In this document: positions 43,827 through 52,488 of the stretch, piece after piece
Layout: every line of letters starts with the position of its first letter
How positions within the stretch are numbered: the first letter of the stretch is position 1
Assembly: GCF_041154745.1 (NCBI RefSeq)
Contig: NZ_AP031573.1
Coordinates: 1,736,001-1,800,000, forward strand
Reading direction: 5' to 3'
DNA from: Flavobacterium sp. CFS9
Lineage (GTDB): Bacteria > Bacteroidota > Bacteroidia > Flavobacteriales > Flavobacteriaceae
Length of the DNA stretch: 64,000 nt
Position numbers and translations under genes: made by a program
The notes under the pieces: model-generated
Told to the model about the DNA's origin: nothing
The model's input: only the letters and a program-made list of their open reading frames with translations
Database searches by the model: none

Positions 43827-44685
43827 TTATCGACATCAGATATTTTTTTGGAGTTGTAGCAAACTTCTTTTTGAATGCCGCAATAAAGTGGCTTCCAGTG
43901 CTATAACCAATTTTCAGTCCAACTTCGTTCACGTTGTACGAACCGCTATCAAGCAATTTTCTGGCAAAATCCATTTTGTAATCAAACAGAAATCCGTAAA
44001 CCGTATCACCATAAATTTGTTTGAAGCCCATTTTTAATTTCTTCAGGTTCAGACCAATTTCATCTGCCAGTTCCTGCAAACCCGGAGGTTCAGCCATATT
44101 GGCAATAATAATTTCTTTGGCTCTTCTTATTTTCAAAACATTATCTTCATCAATCAGGAATGGACATTGTTCTGCATTTGGGTCTTCCGTTCTGTTAAAA
44201 TACAAACTGAGCAATTCGTATCCTTTTCCTTTATAATAAAGGTTTTTTATAGACGGATGCAGGTTGTAATGAAACAGCTGACTCAACACAATAGCCATAG
44301 AGGGACTAATATTTCCTTCGTTATAATATTTTTTGTCCTTATTATCAGGACTTAAAAAAGTAATATAATCTGCTTCGGCAGAAAACAACGCGTGAAATTT
44401 TTTGATGGATACGATTACCGAAATCACCCAGGAATTTGGAGAAAGTTCTAAATTCAATGGTAATTCTTTTTGTGGATTGTACAAAAGGAGCGATTTTTCT
44501 TCTTTTAATTCCAGAGCATAAGTTCCCTGATTGAACAAAAATTTAGCATTGCCTTTTATCCCGAAATGAAACTGTATCAGACCACTACCCACTTCGTGCT
44601 GCCCCAAAAAGAGCTCTGAACTGTCGTTTTGAAAACGGATCAGCGTAAAGTCATCTTCGATTTTAATAATTTCCTGAGAACTCAT
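43813..44685 (-). CDS. AraC-family transcriptional regulator
   Basis: A 290-residue regulator. The N-terminal part is a cupin-like sensor region (GLIQFHFGIKGNAKFLF). The C-terminal 100 residues hold two helix-turn-helix motifs (LQELADEIGLNLKKLKMGFKQIYGDTVYGFL and VNEVGLKIGYSTGSHFIAAFKKKFATTPKKYL). The frame from 44706 begins with TTG; ATG at 44685 is chosen. It is divergent from hemA, with 227 bases between, which makes it a candidate regulator of the heme genes. The effector is unknown; heme, iron and porphyrins are all possible. Confidence 0.85.
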   Translation of the reverse strand: MSSQEIIKIEDDFTLIRFQNDSSELFLGQHEVGSGLIQFHFGIKGNAKFLFNQGTYALELKEEKSLLLYNPQKELPLNLELSPNSWVISVIVSIKKFHALFSAEADYITFLSPDNKDKKYYNEGNISPSMAIVLSQLFHYNLHPSIKNLYYKGKGYELLSLYFNRTEDPNAEQCPFLIDEDNVLKIRRAKEIIIANMAEPPGLQELADEIGLNLKKLKMGFKQIYGDTVYGFLFDYKMDFARKLLDSGSYNVNEVGLKIGYSTGSHFIAAFKKKFATTPKKYLMSINANV

Positions 44686-44776
44686 AGCGATATTTTTTTG
44701 AAACAAAAATTAGCCTAAATGCAAAATGTTATTTAGAATCACTCTAAACAAACCTTTTCTAACAACTTGATTTTGC

Positions 44777-44888
44777 TACAAAAATACTTCTTTTTGCATA
44801 AAAACAGCTGTTTAGAAACAAAAAAACATGTAGCGATACAAAAAGTACTTTTAGCGTTATTTTTCTAAACACTATAATGATAATTTTG
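44777..44888. promoter_or_regulatory. hemA / AraC divergent control region
   Basis: A perfect palindrome AAACAGCTGTTT (44802-44813) lies between two similar direct sites, TACAAAAATACTT (44777-44789) and TACAAAAAGTACTT (44837-44850). TAATTTTG (44881-44888) fits the -7 box of hemA and would place transcription start near 44895. The direct repeats are the sort of site an AraC protein would bind. Confidence 0.45.
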
Positions 44889-44912
44889 TTGCACTTTTAT
44901 GAAAGTGAATTT

Positions 44913-46163
44913 ATGGAAAACAATAACGTACCGAAACACCTTTATTTTTATTCAGTTGGTCTGAGTTATAAAAAAGCTGATGCTGAGGTCAGAGGTCAAT
45001 TTAGTCTGGATGCAGTTGCCAAAACACATTTGCTGGAACAGGCTAAAAAAGAGGGAATAGAAAGTTTAATTGTCACTTCGACTTGCAACAGAACCGAGAT
45101 CTACGGTTTTGCAGAACATCCTTTTCAATTAATAAAGTTAATTTGCGATAATAGTAACGGATCTGTTGATGCTTTTCAAAAAGTAGGATTCGTTTATAAA
45201 AATCAGGAAGCGATCAATCACATGTTTCGCGTAGGAACCGGCTTAGACAGCCAGATCTTAGGTGATTTTGAAATTATCTCTCAAATCAAAACCAGTTTTA
45301 CCCATTCGAAATCAATGGGTTTAGCCAATGCTTTTTTGGAAAGACTGGTAAACGCCGTAATTCAGGCGAGTAAAAAAATCAAAAACGAAACAGAAATCAG
45401 TTCAGGAGCCACTTCGGTTTCTTTTGCATCGGTACAATACATTCTTAAAAATGTAGAAGATATCGGAAACAAAAACATACTGCTTTTCGGAACGGGAAAA
45501 ATAGGGAGAAATACCTGCGAAAATTTAGTAAAACACACTAAAAACGAGCACATCACCTTAATCAACCGTACAAAAGACAAGGCCGAAAAATTAGCTGGAA
45601 AATTGAATCTGATTGTTAAAGATTACTCCGAATTACATCTTGAGCTTCAAAAAGCCGATGTGGTTGTGGTAGCAACCGGAGCTCAAAATCCAACCGTTGA
45701 CAAAGCGATACTGAATCTTAAAAAACCTTTATTGATTCTGGATTTATCTATTCCGAAAAACGTTAATGAAAATGTTGAGGAGTTAGAGGGAGTGACCTTG
45801 ATTCACATGGATTATTTATCACAATTGACAGACGAAACGCTGGAAAACAGAAAACTGCATATTCCAGCTGCCGAAGCCATTATAGAGGAAGTTAAAGAAG
45901 AATTTATAACCTGGACTAAAGGCCGTAAATTTGCTCCTACTATTAATGCTTTGAAAGAAAAACTAAATGCGATTAAAAACTCGGAATTAGATTTTCAAAG
46001 CAGAAAAATTGCTGATTTTAATGAGGAACAGGCTGAGATTATCAGCAACCGAATCATTCAGAAAATCACTACTCATTTTGCCAATCACTTAAAAGACGAC
46101 GATACCATGGTTGATGAAAGCATCGAATGGATCGAAAAAGTCTTCAAAATAAAAGCATCTTAG
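44913..46163 (+). CDS. hemA: Glutamyl-tRNA reductase
   Basis: A 416-residue enzyme that reduces glutamyl-tRNA(Glu) to glutamate-1-semialdehyde, the first step of the C5 heme pathway. The nucleophilic cysteine is in VTSTCNRTEIYG. The NADPH-binding loop is LLFGTGKIGRNTCENL and the C-terminal dimerisation helix follows. An earlier in-frame ATG at 44877 lies upstream of the likely -7 box, so 44913 (MENNNVPKHLYFYSVG) is chosen. First gene of the hem cluster on the plus strand. Confidence 0.94.
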   Translation: MENNNVPKHLYFYSVGLSYKKADAEVRGQFSLDAVAKTHLLEQAKKEGIESLIVTSTCNRTEIYGFAEHPFQLIKLICDNSNGSVDAFQKVGFVYKNQEAINHMFRVGTGLDSQILGDFEIISQIKTSFTHSKSMGLANAFLERLVNAVIQASKKIKNETEISSGATSVSFASVQYILKNVEDIGNKNILLFGTGKIGRNTCENLVKHTKNEHITLINRTKDKAEKLAGKLNLIVKDYSELHLELQKADVVVVATGAQNPTVDKAILNLKKPLLILDLSIPKNVNENVEELEGVTLIHMDYLSQLTDETLENRKLHIPAAEAIIEEVKEEFITWTKGRKFAPTINALKEKLNAIKNSELDFQSRKIADFNEEQAEIISNRIIQKITTHFANHLKDDDTMVDESIEWIEKVFKIKAS

Positions 46164-46266
46164 TTTTTTTACCATTAAGGCATTAAGAGAATTAAGTTTT
46201 TTACTCAAAAAATAAAGAATATTAAGGACGTCACGTTTTTAATTTCGGGTACAGCTTAATACCATA

Positions 46267-46692
46267 ATGATTTACAAAAAAAGTTCTATGACAAAAAAGG
46301 AGGTTACCCAATTGGCTTATGAAATTACCGGTTTTGCTATAAAAGTGCATAAAGCCTTAGGCCCGGGACTTTTAGAAAGCATTTATGAAAAGTGCCTCAA
46401 ATATGAATTAGAACAAAATGGATACGATGTTAAACAGCAGCTGAGTGTTAAAATAGAATATTATGATCTTGAACTGGAATCTGATTTAAGAATAGATTTA
46501 CTTGTTAATGATTGTGTAGTTGTTGAACTGAAAGCAATAGAAAATCTATTACCAATTCATGAAGCACAACTATTAACTTATATGAAATTATTGCAAAGAC
46601 CTCAAGGACTATTAATTAATTTCAATACTCTAAATATAACAGAATCAATGAAACCACTTGTAAACGAATATTTTGCAAGATTAATTGATTAA
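46267..46692 (+). CDS. GxxExxY family protein (nuclease-like fold)
   Basis: A 141-residue protein with the family signature GPGLLESIYE (G-x-x-E-x-x-Y). A PD-(D/E)xK-like core follows: DLRIDLLVNDCVVVELKA, then HEAQLLTYMKLL, then GLLINFN. ATG at 46288 is an alternative start. Such proteins are widespread in Bacteroidota and usually annotated without a function; the core suggests a nuclease or nucleic-acid binding role. It is inserted between hemA and hemC, with word-repeat hairpins on both sides (about 46165-46240 and 46693-46835). Confidence 0.85.
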   Translation: MIYKKSSMTKKEVTQLAYEITGFAIKVHKALGPGLLESIYEKCLKYELEQNGYDVKQQLSVKIEYYDLELESDLRIDLLVNDCVVVELKAIENLLPIHEAQLLTYMKLLQRPQGLLINFNTLNITESMKPLVNEYFARLID

Positions 46693-46835
46693 TATAAATA
46701 ATTAAACCATTAAGATATTAAATTAATTAAGTTGGAACGCTTAGAATTAAATGATAAGAAAATTAAGCTTTATAACTTAATTTTCTGAAAAATCAACACA
46801 AAGCTTAATGAACCTTAATATCTAAATGGTTAAAA
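46693..46835. repeat. Nested hairpin built from ATTAAG/CTTAAT words
   Basis: The outer arms (TTAAACCATTAAGATATTAA and TTAATATCTAAATGGTTAAA) and inner perfect arms (GAAAATTAAG and CTTAATTTTC) pair with each other. The element ends 8 bases before hemC. A related single arm lies at 46165-46210. Confidence 0.68.
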
Positions 46836-46842
46836 AATAAAA

Positions 46843-47766
46843 ATGGCAGAAAAAACAATCAGAATTGGAACCCGCGATAGCGAACTGGCACTTTGGCAAG
46901 CACACACTGTCGAGAAAAAACTAAACGATCTGGGGTATAAAACCGAGATTATTGCTGTAAAATCTACGGGCGATATTATCCTTGACAAACCACTATACGA
47001 ACTTGGTATCACCGGAATTTTCACCAAAACCTTAGATGTTGCTATGATTAATGGTGATGTTGATATTGCCGTTCACTCGATGAAGGATGTGCCTACGGCT
47101 TTACCAAAAGGTATTGTTCAGGCGGCAGTTTTAGAAAGAGCCAATGTACTTGATATTCTCGTTCATAAAGGAAATCCTGATTTTGCTAATCCAAGTACAA
47201 TCGCAACCGGAAGTTTACGTCGTCAGGCACAATGGTTCAATAAATATCCTAATCATACTGTTGTTGATTTACGTGGAAATGTAAATACACGCATGCAAAA
47301 GCTAAAAGACAACAACTGGGATGGGGCAGTTTTTGCCGCTGCAGGTTTGGAGCGCATCAACTTAAAACCGGAAAATTATATCGATTTGGACTGGATGATT
47401 CCCGCACCGGCACAAGGGGCTATGGTAGTTGTCGCCATGGAAAATGACAACTACACTTTAGAAGCTCTTTCACAACTAAATGATATCGAAACTGAAATTT
47501 GTACGCATATCGAACGTCAGTTTTTAAGAACTCTTGAAGGAGGCTGTACAGCACCAATCGGAGCTTTGGTTCGCTATAATGAAGAAGAGGACACACTTCA
47601 CTTTCAGGGTGTTTTACTTTCGGTTGATGGAAAACAAAAACTGGAAATCAATAAGACTGTCGAAATTGGAGAGTGGAAAAAACTAGGATTCTTCGCTGCT
47701 CAGGAAATTCTAAACAATGGTGGGACAGAATTGATGCAAGTCATTAAAGAATCTTTGAAAAAATAA
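46843..47766 (+). CDS. hemC: Hydroxymethylbilane synthase (porphobilinogen deaminase)
   Basis: A 307-residue enzyme that joins four porphobilinogens into hydroxymethylbilane. Signatures are IRIGTRDSELALWQ, HSMKDVPTALP, the arginine-rich GSLRRQAQ and the cofactor-binding cysteine in LEGGCTAPIGA, which holds the dipyrromethane primer. The stop codon is immediately followed by the hemD start, so the two are translated as a pair. Confidence 0.96.
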   Translation: MAEKTIRIGTRDSELALWQAHTVEKKLNDLGYKTEIIAVKSTGDIILDKPLYELGITGIFTKTLDVAMINGDVDIAVHSMKDVPTALPKGIVQAAVLERANVLDILVHKGNPDFANPSTIATGSLRRQAQWFNKYPNHTVVDLRGNVNTRMQKLKDNNWDGAVFAAAGLERINLKPENYIDLDWMIPAPAQGAMVVVAMENDNYTLEALSQLNDIETEICTHIERQFLRTLEGGCTAPIGALVRYNEEEDTLHFQGVLLSVDGKQKLEINKTVEIGEWKKLGFFAAQEILNNGGTELMQVIKESLKK

Positions 47767-48432
47767 ATGAGTAAATCAATTCAAATAGTATCTACGAAAA
47801 AGCTTTCAACTGAGCAAAGACAAGCCTTAATAGGGGCACATCTTGAAGTTATTGAAGCTGATTTTATTCAAACCGAAAATAAACCTTTCGAAATAAAAGA
47901 CCTCAACGACAATTTGATTTTTACAAGTCAGAATGCTGTTCATAGTGTTCTCTCCCATCCCAAATCAGAAGAACTGAAAAGTAAAAATGTATTTTGCGTT
48001 GGCTTAAAAACCAAGATTCTCCTATCTGAAAACGGATTTAATGTAGTAGCTTACACCGGGTATGCTGCCGATTTAGCCGAAATTATCACTTTAATATACC
48101 GAAGCGAAAGTTATACTTTTTTTAGTGGCAACCTTCGAAGAGAAACTTTACCAAAAGCCTTAAAAGAAGCAGAATTAAAATTCAATGAAATTCAGGTTTA
48201 TAATACTTCTTTGACCCCTCAGAAAATAAAGACTCCTGTTGATGCCATTCTGTTTTTCAGTCCATCAGGTGTACAAAGTTATCTGAAAGAGAATACGATT
48301 AAAAAAGAAATCTGCTTTTGCATTGGTGAAACTACTGCGGAGGCTTTAGAAAAAATTACCAAAAATATCGTTATTGCAGATCAGCCTACCGTTGAGGATG
48401 TAATTGAAGATGTTTTACAAGAATATAAATAA
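47767..48432 (+). CDS. hemD: Uroporphyrinogen-III synthase
   Basis: A 221-residue protein that cyclises hydroxymethylbilane to uroporphyrinogen III. Sequence conservation in this family is weak. The call rests on the position right after hemC, the length, and matching elements: LIFTSQNAVHSVL, VGLKTKILLSENGF, ILFFSPSGVQSYL and CIGETTAEAL. No gap separates it from hemC. Confidence 0.9.
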   Translation: MSKSIQIVSTKKLSTEQRQALIGAHLEVIEADFIQTENKPFEIKDLNDNLIFTSQNAVHSVLSHPKSEELKSKNVFCVGLKTKILLSENGFNVVAYTGYAADLAEIITLIYRSESYTFFSGNLRRETLPKALKEAELKFNEIQVYNTSLTPQKIKTPVDAILFFSPSGVQSYLKENTIKKEICFCIGETTAEALEKITKNIVIADQPTVEDVIEDVLQEYK

Positions 48433-48526
48433 TCGCTGTATGCTGTAAGCTTTAGGCCGTAAGCAAACACAAAAAATAAAAAACAAACATCGCTTAAAGC
48501 CTAAAGCTTAAAGCCTAAAGCAAAGA
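48433..48526. repeat. Nested hairpin built from GCTTTAGGC/GCCTAAAGC words
   Basis: TGTAAGCTTTAGGCCGTAAGC on the left pairs with GCTTAAAGCCTAAAGCTTAAAGCC on the right, with AAACA-rich sequence between. It ends 4 bases before the hemE start codon. A related element (GCTTTAGGCTTTAAGC) lies upstream of hemH at 43125-43165. Confidence 0.68.
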
Positions 48527-48530
48527 AACA

Positions 48531-49556
48531 ATGTTAAAAAACGACCTATTTTTAAAAGCACTAAAAGGAGAAACCGTTCAACGTCCACCAGTTTGGATGA
48601 TGCGTCAGGCCGGAAGATATTTACCGGAATTTAGAGCTTTACGTGATAAATATGATTTTTTCACCAGATGTGAAACTCCTGAATTAGCTGCCGAAATTAC
48701 CGTTCAGCCTATTCGCAGAATTGCTCCGGATGCTGCTATTTTATTCTCTGATATTTTAGTGGTTCCACGTGCAATGGGCATTCATGTAGAATTGAAAGAC
48801 AATTTAGGTCCAATTATTCCGGATCCAATCCGTACAATGGAACAAGTCAATCAGGTTTTTGTTCCGGATGTAAATGAAACTTTAGGCTATGTCTTTGATG
48901 CTGTTAAATTAACTAAAGAAATGCTGAACGACGAAGTACCGTTAATTGGTTTCGCGGGTTCGCCATGGACTATCTTTTGTTATGCAGTTGAAGGAAAAGG
49001 TTCTAAAAGCTTTGATACCGCTAAAGGATTTTGCTTTTCAAACCCTGTTGCAGCACACACTTTATTACAAAAAATTACAGATACAACGATTTTATACTTA
49101 AAAGAAAAAGTAAAAGCAGGTGTTAATGCCGTTCAGATTTTTGATTCCTGGGGAGGAATGCTTTCTCCGGTTGACTATCAGGAATTCTCATGGAAGTACA
49201 TCAACCAGATTGTTGATGCGTTGGCAGAGGTTACTCCTGTCATTGTCTTTGGAAAAGGATGCTGGTTTGCCTTAGGCGAAATGGGTAAAAGTAAAGCTTC
49301 AGCACTTGGTGTAGACTGGACTTGTACTCCTAGAAATGCCCGTTATTTATCAGGCGGAAATATTACTTTGCAAGGTAATTTTGACCCTTCGAGATTGCTT
49401 TCTCCAATTCCAACCATCAAAAAAATGGTTCATGAAATGATCGATGAATTCGGAAAAGACAAATATATCGTAAATTTAGGTCACGGAATTTTACCAAACA
49501 TCCCTGTAGATCATGCTAAAGCGTTTATCGACGCAGTTAAAGAATACGGAAACTAG
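48531..49556 (+). CDS. hemE: Uroporphyrinogen decarboxylase
   Basis: A 341-residue enzyme that removes four carboxyl groups from uroporphyrinogen III to form coproporphyrinogen III. The N-terminal signature [18 protein letters not shown] and the [27 protein letters not shown] and [19 protein letters not shown] blocks are clear. Full length. Part of the hem cluster on the plus strand. Confidence 0.97.
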   Translation: MLKNDLFLKALKGETVQRPPVWMMRQAGRYLPEFRALRDKYDFFTRCETPELAAEITVQPIRRIAPDAAILFSDILVVPRAMGIHVELKDNLGPIIPDPIRTMEQVNQVFVPDVNETLGYVFDAVKLTKEMLNDEVPLIGFAGSPWTIFCYAVEGKGSKSFDTAKGFCFSNPVAAHTLLQKITDTTILYLKEKVKAGVNAVQIFDSWGGMLSPVDYQEFSWKYINQIVDALAEVTPVIVFGKGCWFALGEMGKSKASALGVDWTCTPRNARYLSGGNITLQGNFDPSRLLSPIPTIKKMVHEMIDEFGKDKYIVNLGHGILPNIPVDHAKAFIDAVKEYGN

Positions 49557-49652
49557 TTTTCAGTTTAGCAGTCCCAGTTTTCAGTTGCCCAACAGCAAAC
49601 TGAAAACTGGGACTGAGACCGAAAACAGGCATAGAGACTGAGACCAAAAACT
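49556..49652. repeat. Nested hairpin built from CAGTTT/AAACTG words
   Basis: TTTTCAGTTTAGCAGTCCC and AGTTTTCAGTTGCC on the left pair with GGCAACTGAAAACTGGGACT-like words on the right. Further GGGACTGAGACCG words follow. It ends 6 bases before the next start codon. Confidence 0.66.
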
Positions 49653-49658
49653 AAAAAA

Positions 49659-50039
49659 ATGCTGAACAAAGGCTTAAGAGACGAAGAAAAAATAAGAATT
49701 GATAACGTCCTCAAGACGTTACGAACTCTTGTTTTTGTTCCTTACCCTTTAAGTGATGCAGGTAAAGAAAACATCGAAAATCAGCTGAAAGAAATTGGAC
49801 TAAGCCTGAACACTTTATCCCGTCAAAAAGATGAAGATTTAATCACATTATTAATACGACTTCATTTTGACTGGGAACATTTAGAGCAATTCGGAGATGT
49901 TTTAATCGAATTCTCAAAGGTTGAAAATTATAATTTTACCGATAAAGCCTTGGCTATCTATCAATACATCCAACAGGAAAGTAAGGTTTTTTCTTTCGGG
50001 ATAAATACTAAAATTGCTTCGGCCAAAAACAGATCCTAA
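49659..50039 (+). CDS. Small protein of unknown function in the hem cluster
   Basis: A 126-residue soluble, mostly helical protein (LRDEEKIRIDNVLKTLRTLVFVPYPLSDAGKENI) with no signal peptide, membrane segment or recognised motif. Its stop codon overlaps the start of the acetyltransferase gene by one base (TAATG), so the two are probably translated together. No function can be proposed from the sequence alone. Confidence 0.7.
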   Translation: MLNKGLRDEEKIRIDNVLKTLRTLVFVPYPLSDAGKENIENQLKEIGLSLNTLSRQKDEDLITLLIRLHFDWEHLEQFGDVLIEFSKVENYNFTDKALAIYQYIQQESKVFSFGINTKIASAKNRS

Positions 50040-50590
50040 TGGTTTTTACAGATTGGAAAACAGATACGATTGCCAATATTCTTCCTGAGGAATTTTACAA
50101 CCTCATCGAAAAGAATAGAAACCATATTCAAAAAACGTTTCCTGTCACACTTTCTTACTGTCCGGATCTCGAAAAAACAAAGCAGTTTCTTGCTTTCAAC
50201 CAAGACAAAGAAAATCACAAAGAGGGGTACTTTTTCTATCCAAGAGACAATAAAACCAATGCATTAATTGGCTATTTGTGCATCAAAAGCATTGACAATC
50301 GCATTTCAAAATGTGAACTGGGGTATTTTGTTGATGAAGATTATCAGGGAAAAGGAATCACTTCAAAAATGGTTTCCGAAACTTTAGATTTTTGCTTCAA
50401 TACTTTAAACATGAATAAAGTATTCATCTGTACTTCAAAAATCAACAAAGCAAGTCAGCAGATTGCTTTAAAACATCATTTTAAACCAGAAGGAATATTA
50501 AGAGACGAATTCAAAAACAGCGACGGAACACTGGAAGATGTTGTTTACTTTGGATTACTCAAATCAGAATACAATATCCATGAAAGATAA
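50039..50590 (+). CDS. GNAT-family N-acetyltransferase (RimJ/RimL type)
   Basis: A 183-residue acetyltransferase. The acetyl-CoA loop is YFVDEDYQGKGITSKMVSE (Q-x-x-G-x-G type). It is preceded by LIGYLCIKSIDNR and followed by VFICTSKINKASQQIALKHHF. Family members acetylate N-termini of ribosomal proteins, amino acids or antibiotics; the substrate here is unknown. It overlaps hemF by 11 bases and the upstream gene by one base, so it belongs to the hem transcript. Confidence 0.88.
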   Translation: MVFTDWKTDTIANILPEEFYNLIEKNRNHIQKTFPVTLSYCPDLEKTKQFLAFNQDKENHKEGYFFYPRDNKTNALIGYLCIKSIDNRISKCELGYFVDEDYQGKGITSKMVSETLDFCFNTLNMNKVFICTSKINKASQQIALKHHFKPEGILRDEFKNSDGTLEDVVYFGLLKSEYNIHER

Positions 50591-51512
50591 ATTTTACGCC
50601 TACATACAAAACTTACAAGATCAGATCTGTGCCGGATTAGAAAAGGTTGACGGAACTGCAAAATTCCGTGAAGACCTTTGGAAACGCCCGGAAGGCGGTG
50701 GAGGAAGAACCCGCGTGATCGAAAACGGAACTGTTTTTGAGAAAGGTGGTGTCAATATTTCGGCTGTTCACGGAAAACTGCCGGAAACCATGCAAAAAAT
50801 GTTTAATGTAGGCGAAGCTGATTTTTTTGCCTGCGGATTAAGTCTGGTTCTTCATCCTAAAAATCCAATGGCTCCAACGGTTCATGCGAACTGGCGTTAC
50901 TTTGAAATGTATGATACTTCGTCTTCTGACGATAATGGTCCAAGAAAAATAATCCAGCAATGGTTTGGCGGTGGACAGGATCTAACACCTTATTATCTGT
51001 TTGAAGAAGATGCAATTCACTTTCATCAGACTTGTAAAACCGCTTGCGACAAGCATAATCCGGAGTTTTATCCTAAGTATAAAAAACAATGTGATACCTA
51101 TTTCTGGAATGCACACCGAAACGAAGCCCGAGGTATTGGCGGTTTGTTTTTTGATTATTGCAAAGCAACCGAAACCATGTCAATGGAAAACTGGTACAAT
51201 TTTGTAACCGAAGTGGGTAACAGTTTTCTGGAAGCTTACGTTCCAATTGTAGAAAGAAGAAAAAATCTGGAATACACAGCCGAAAACAGAAACTGGCAGG
51301 AAATCCGTCGTGGCCGCTATGTTGAATTCAATTTGGTTCATGATAAAGGTACCTTGTTCGGTTTGAAAACCAACGGAAGAATTGAAAGCATTTTAATGAG
51401 TTTACCTCCGCACGTACAATGGGTTTACGATCATCACGCAGAAGCCGGAAGTATTGAGGAAAAATTGGTTCAGGTGTTAGAAAATCCAGTTAACTGGATT
51501 GAATTGCAATAG
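50580..51512 (+). CDS. hemF: Oxygen-dependent coproporphyrinogen III oxidase
   Basis: A 310-residue enzyme that turns coproporphyrinogen III into protoporphyrinogen IX using oxygen. Signatures are FREDLWKRPEGGGGRTRVIENG, VHANWRYFEM, WFGGGQDLTPYYLFEED and GIGGLFFDY. The longer frame from 50538 lies inside the acetyltransferase gene; ATG at 50580 (MKDKFYAYIQNLQDQ) is the expected family start. Use of the aerobic enzyme agrees with an aerobic lifestyle. Confidence 0.95.
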   Translation: MKDKFYAYIQNLQDQICAGLEKVDGTAKFREDLWKRPEGGGGRTRVIENGTVFEKGGVNISAVHGKLPETMQKMFNVGEADFFACGLSLVLHPKNPMAPTVHANWRYFEMYDTSSSDDNGPRKIIQQWFGGGQDLTPYYLFEEDAIHFHQTCKTACDKHNPEFYPKYKKQCDTYFWNAHRNEARGIGGLFFDYCKATETMSMENWYNFVTEVGNSFLEAYVPIVERRKNLEYTAENRNWQEIRRGRYVEFNLVHDKGTLFGLKTNGRIESILMSLPPHVQWVYDHHAEAGSIEEKLVQVLENPVNWIELQ

Positions 51513-51569
51513 TTTCTTGTTGTTATTGAAAGAAATTCCTTAAAAAAAAATTAAAGTCACGTCAATAGA

Positions 51570-52488
51570 TTTTTGTAGATTTACCCCTTAACCCCATAAA
51601 GGATGATATCTATAAAAATCTGTTACTATGGCAAGCACTTATTCTTAATTATACATTCATATTGTTTTCACCGTTAAAGGCCGACAAAATCTGATTTCCA
51701 AAAATTGGAAAGATGAACTCTATAAATATATAACCGGTACCATCAGCAATAAAGGTCAAAAACTGATTGCTATTAATGGAATGCCGGATCATATTCACAT
51801 TCTGATTGGATTAAAACCGGACAAATCGATATCGGATTTAGTGAGAGACATTAAAGCAAATTCTTCAAAATTCATAAACGACAAGAAATGGATTAATGGA
51901 AAATTTGAATGGCAAACCGGGTTTGGGGCCTTTTCTTATAACCATTCCCATTTGACAAATGTTATAAGATACATTGAAAATCAGAAAGAACATCACAGAA
52001 AAAAGACATTTAAAGAAGAATATATCGGTTTCCTAAAATCGTTTAATGTTGATTTTAAAAATGAATACTTGTTTGATGATGTTAATGAATAATATATCAT
52101 TATAAACATATCGCGATAAATATGCTGCGATAAACGTAACGCTATAAATATATTGCTATAAATATATCGCTCCTCCGGAGCTTAAAAAATTTAATATCTA
52201 TATTTCTATAGATATGGTGCTCCTTTGGAGCTCCTTAAAAATATTACAATTCAATTCCTAAAATAATTGTTATCACTATTATTTGTAATTATAAGGCCTG
52301 ATTATACAGTCTTTTTAAAATAGTTAAAAAAACACATATCAGAGTCCCAACGTAACGACATATTTATAGACATTCAAAACAATACGTAATCAAATCCCAA
52401 CGGGGCGACATATTTATAGATATTTCAGAACAATACATAACCTAGTCCCAACGGGACGACATATTTATATATTTTTTTTGTAGATTTA
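51570..52488. mobile_element. REP/RAYT unit bounded by 14-bp direct repeats
   Basis: The exact 14-mer TTTTTGTAGATTTA occurs at 51570-51583 and 52475-52488, on either side of the broken transposase and its hairpin array. The right copy is followed at once by ACCCC-GAA-GGGGT and the left copy by CCCCTTAACCCC-ATA-AAGG, which look like matching but decayed hairpins. The pair may mark the ends of a former mobile unit or two copies of one REP element. Confidence 0.6.
51628..52092 (+). pseudogene. REP-associated / IS200-type Y1 transposase with an early nonsense codon
   Basis: From ATG at 51628 the frame reads MASTYS, then TAA (51646-51648), then LYIHIVFTVKGRQNLI and onward without another stop to 52092. 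Intact relatives have glutamine at that place (recalled pattern TYTQIYI), so a single CAA to TAA change explains the break. The Y1 catalytic parts are intact: the HUH motif in MPDHIHILIG and the likely tyrosine in RYIENQKEHH. A shorter product from ATG at 51781 would lose about one third of the domain but keep the HUH motif at its very start. REP-like hairpins follow directly. Confidence 0.82.

Noticed and set aside
44877..44912. Earlier hemA start codon
   Set aside because: It precedes or overlaps the likely -7 box and adds residues not seen in the family start.
51781..52092. Intact 103-residue transposase starting at ATG 51781
   Set aside because: The same frame continues upstream for another 51 codons with clear family sequence and is broken only by one TAA. 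A pseudogene is the better reading.
52343..52472. Regular TCCCAACG repeats as a CRISPR array
   Set aside because: Only three units, the spacers are similar to each other, the repeats decay, and no cas gene is present. They fit REP-type elements.
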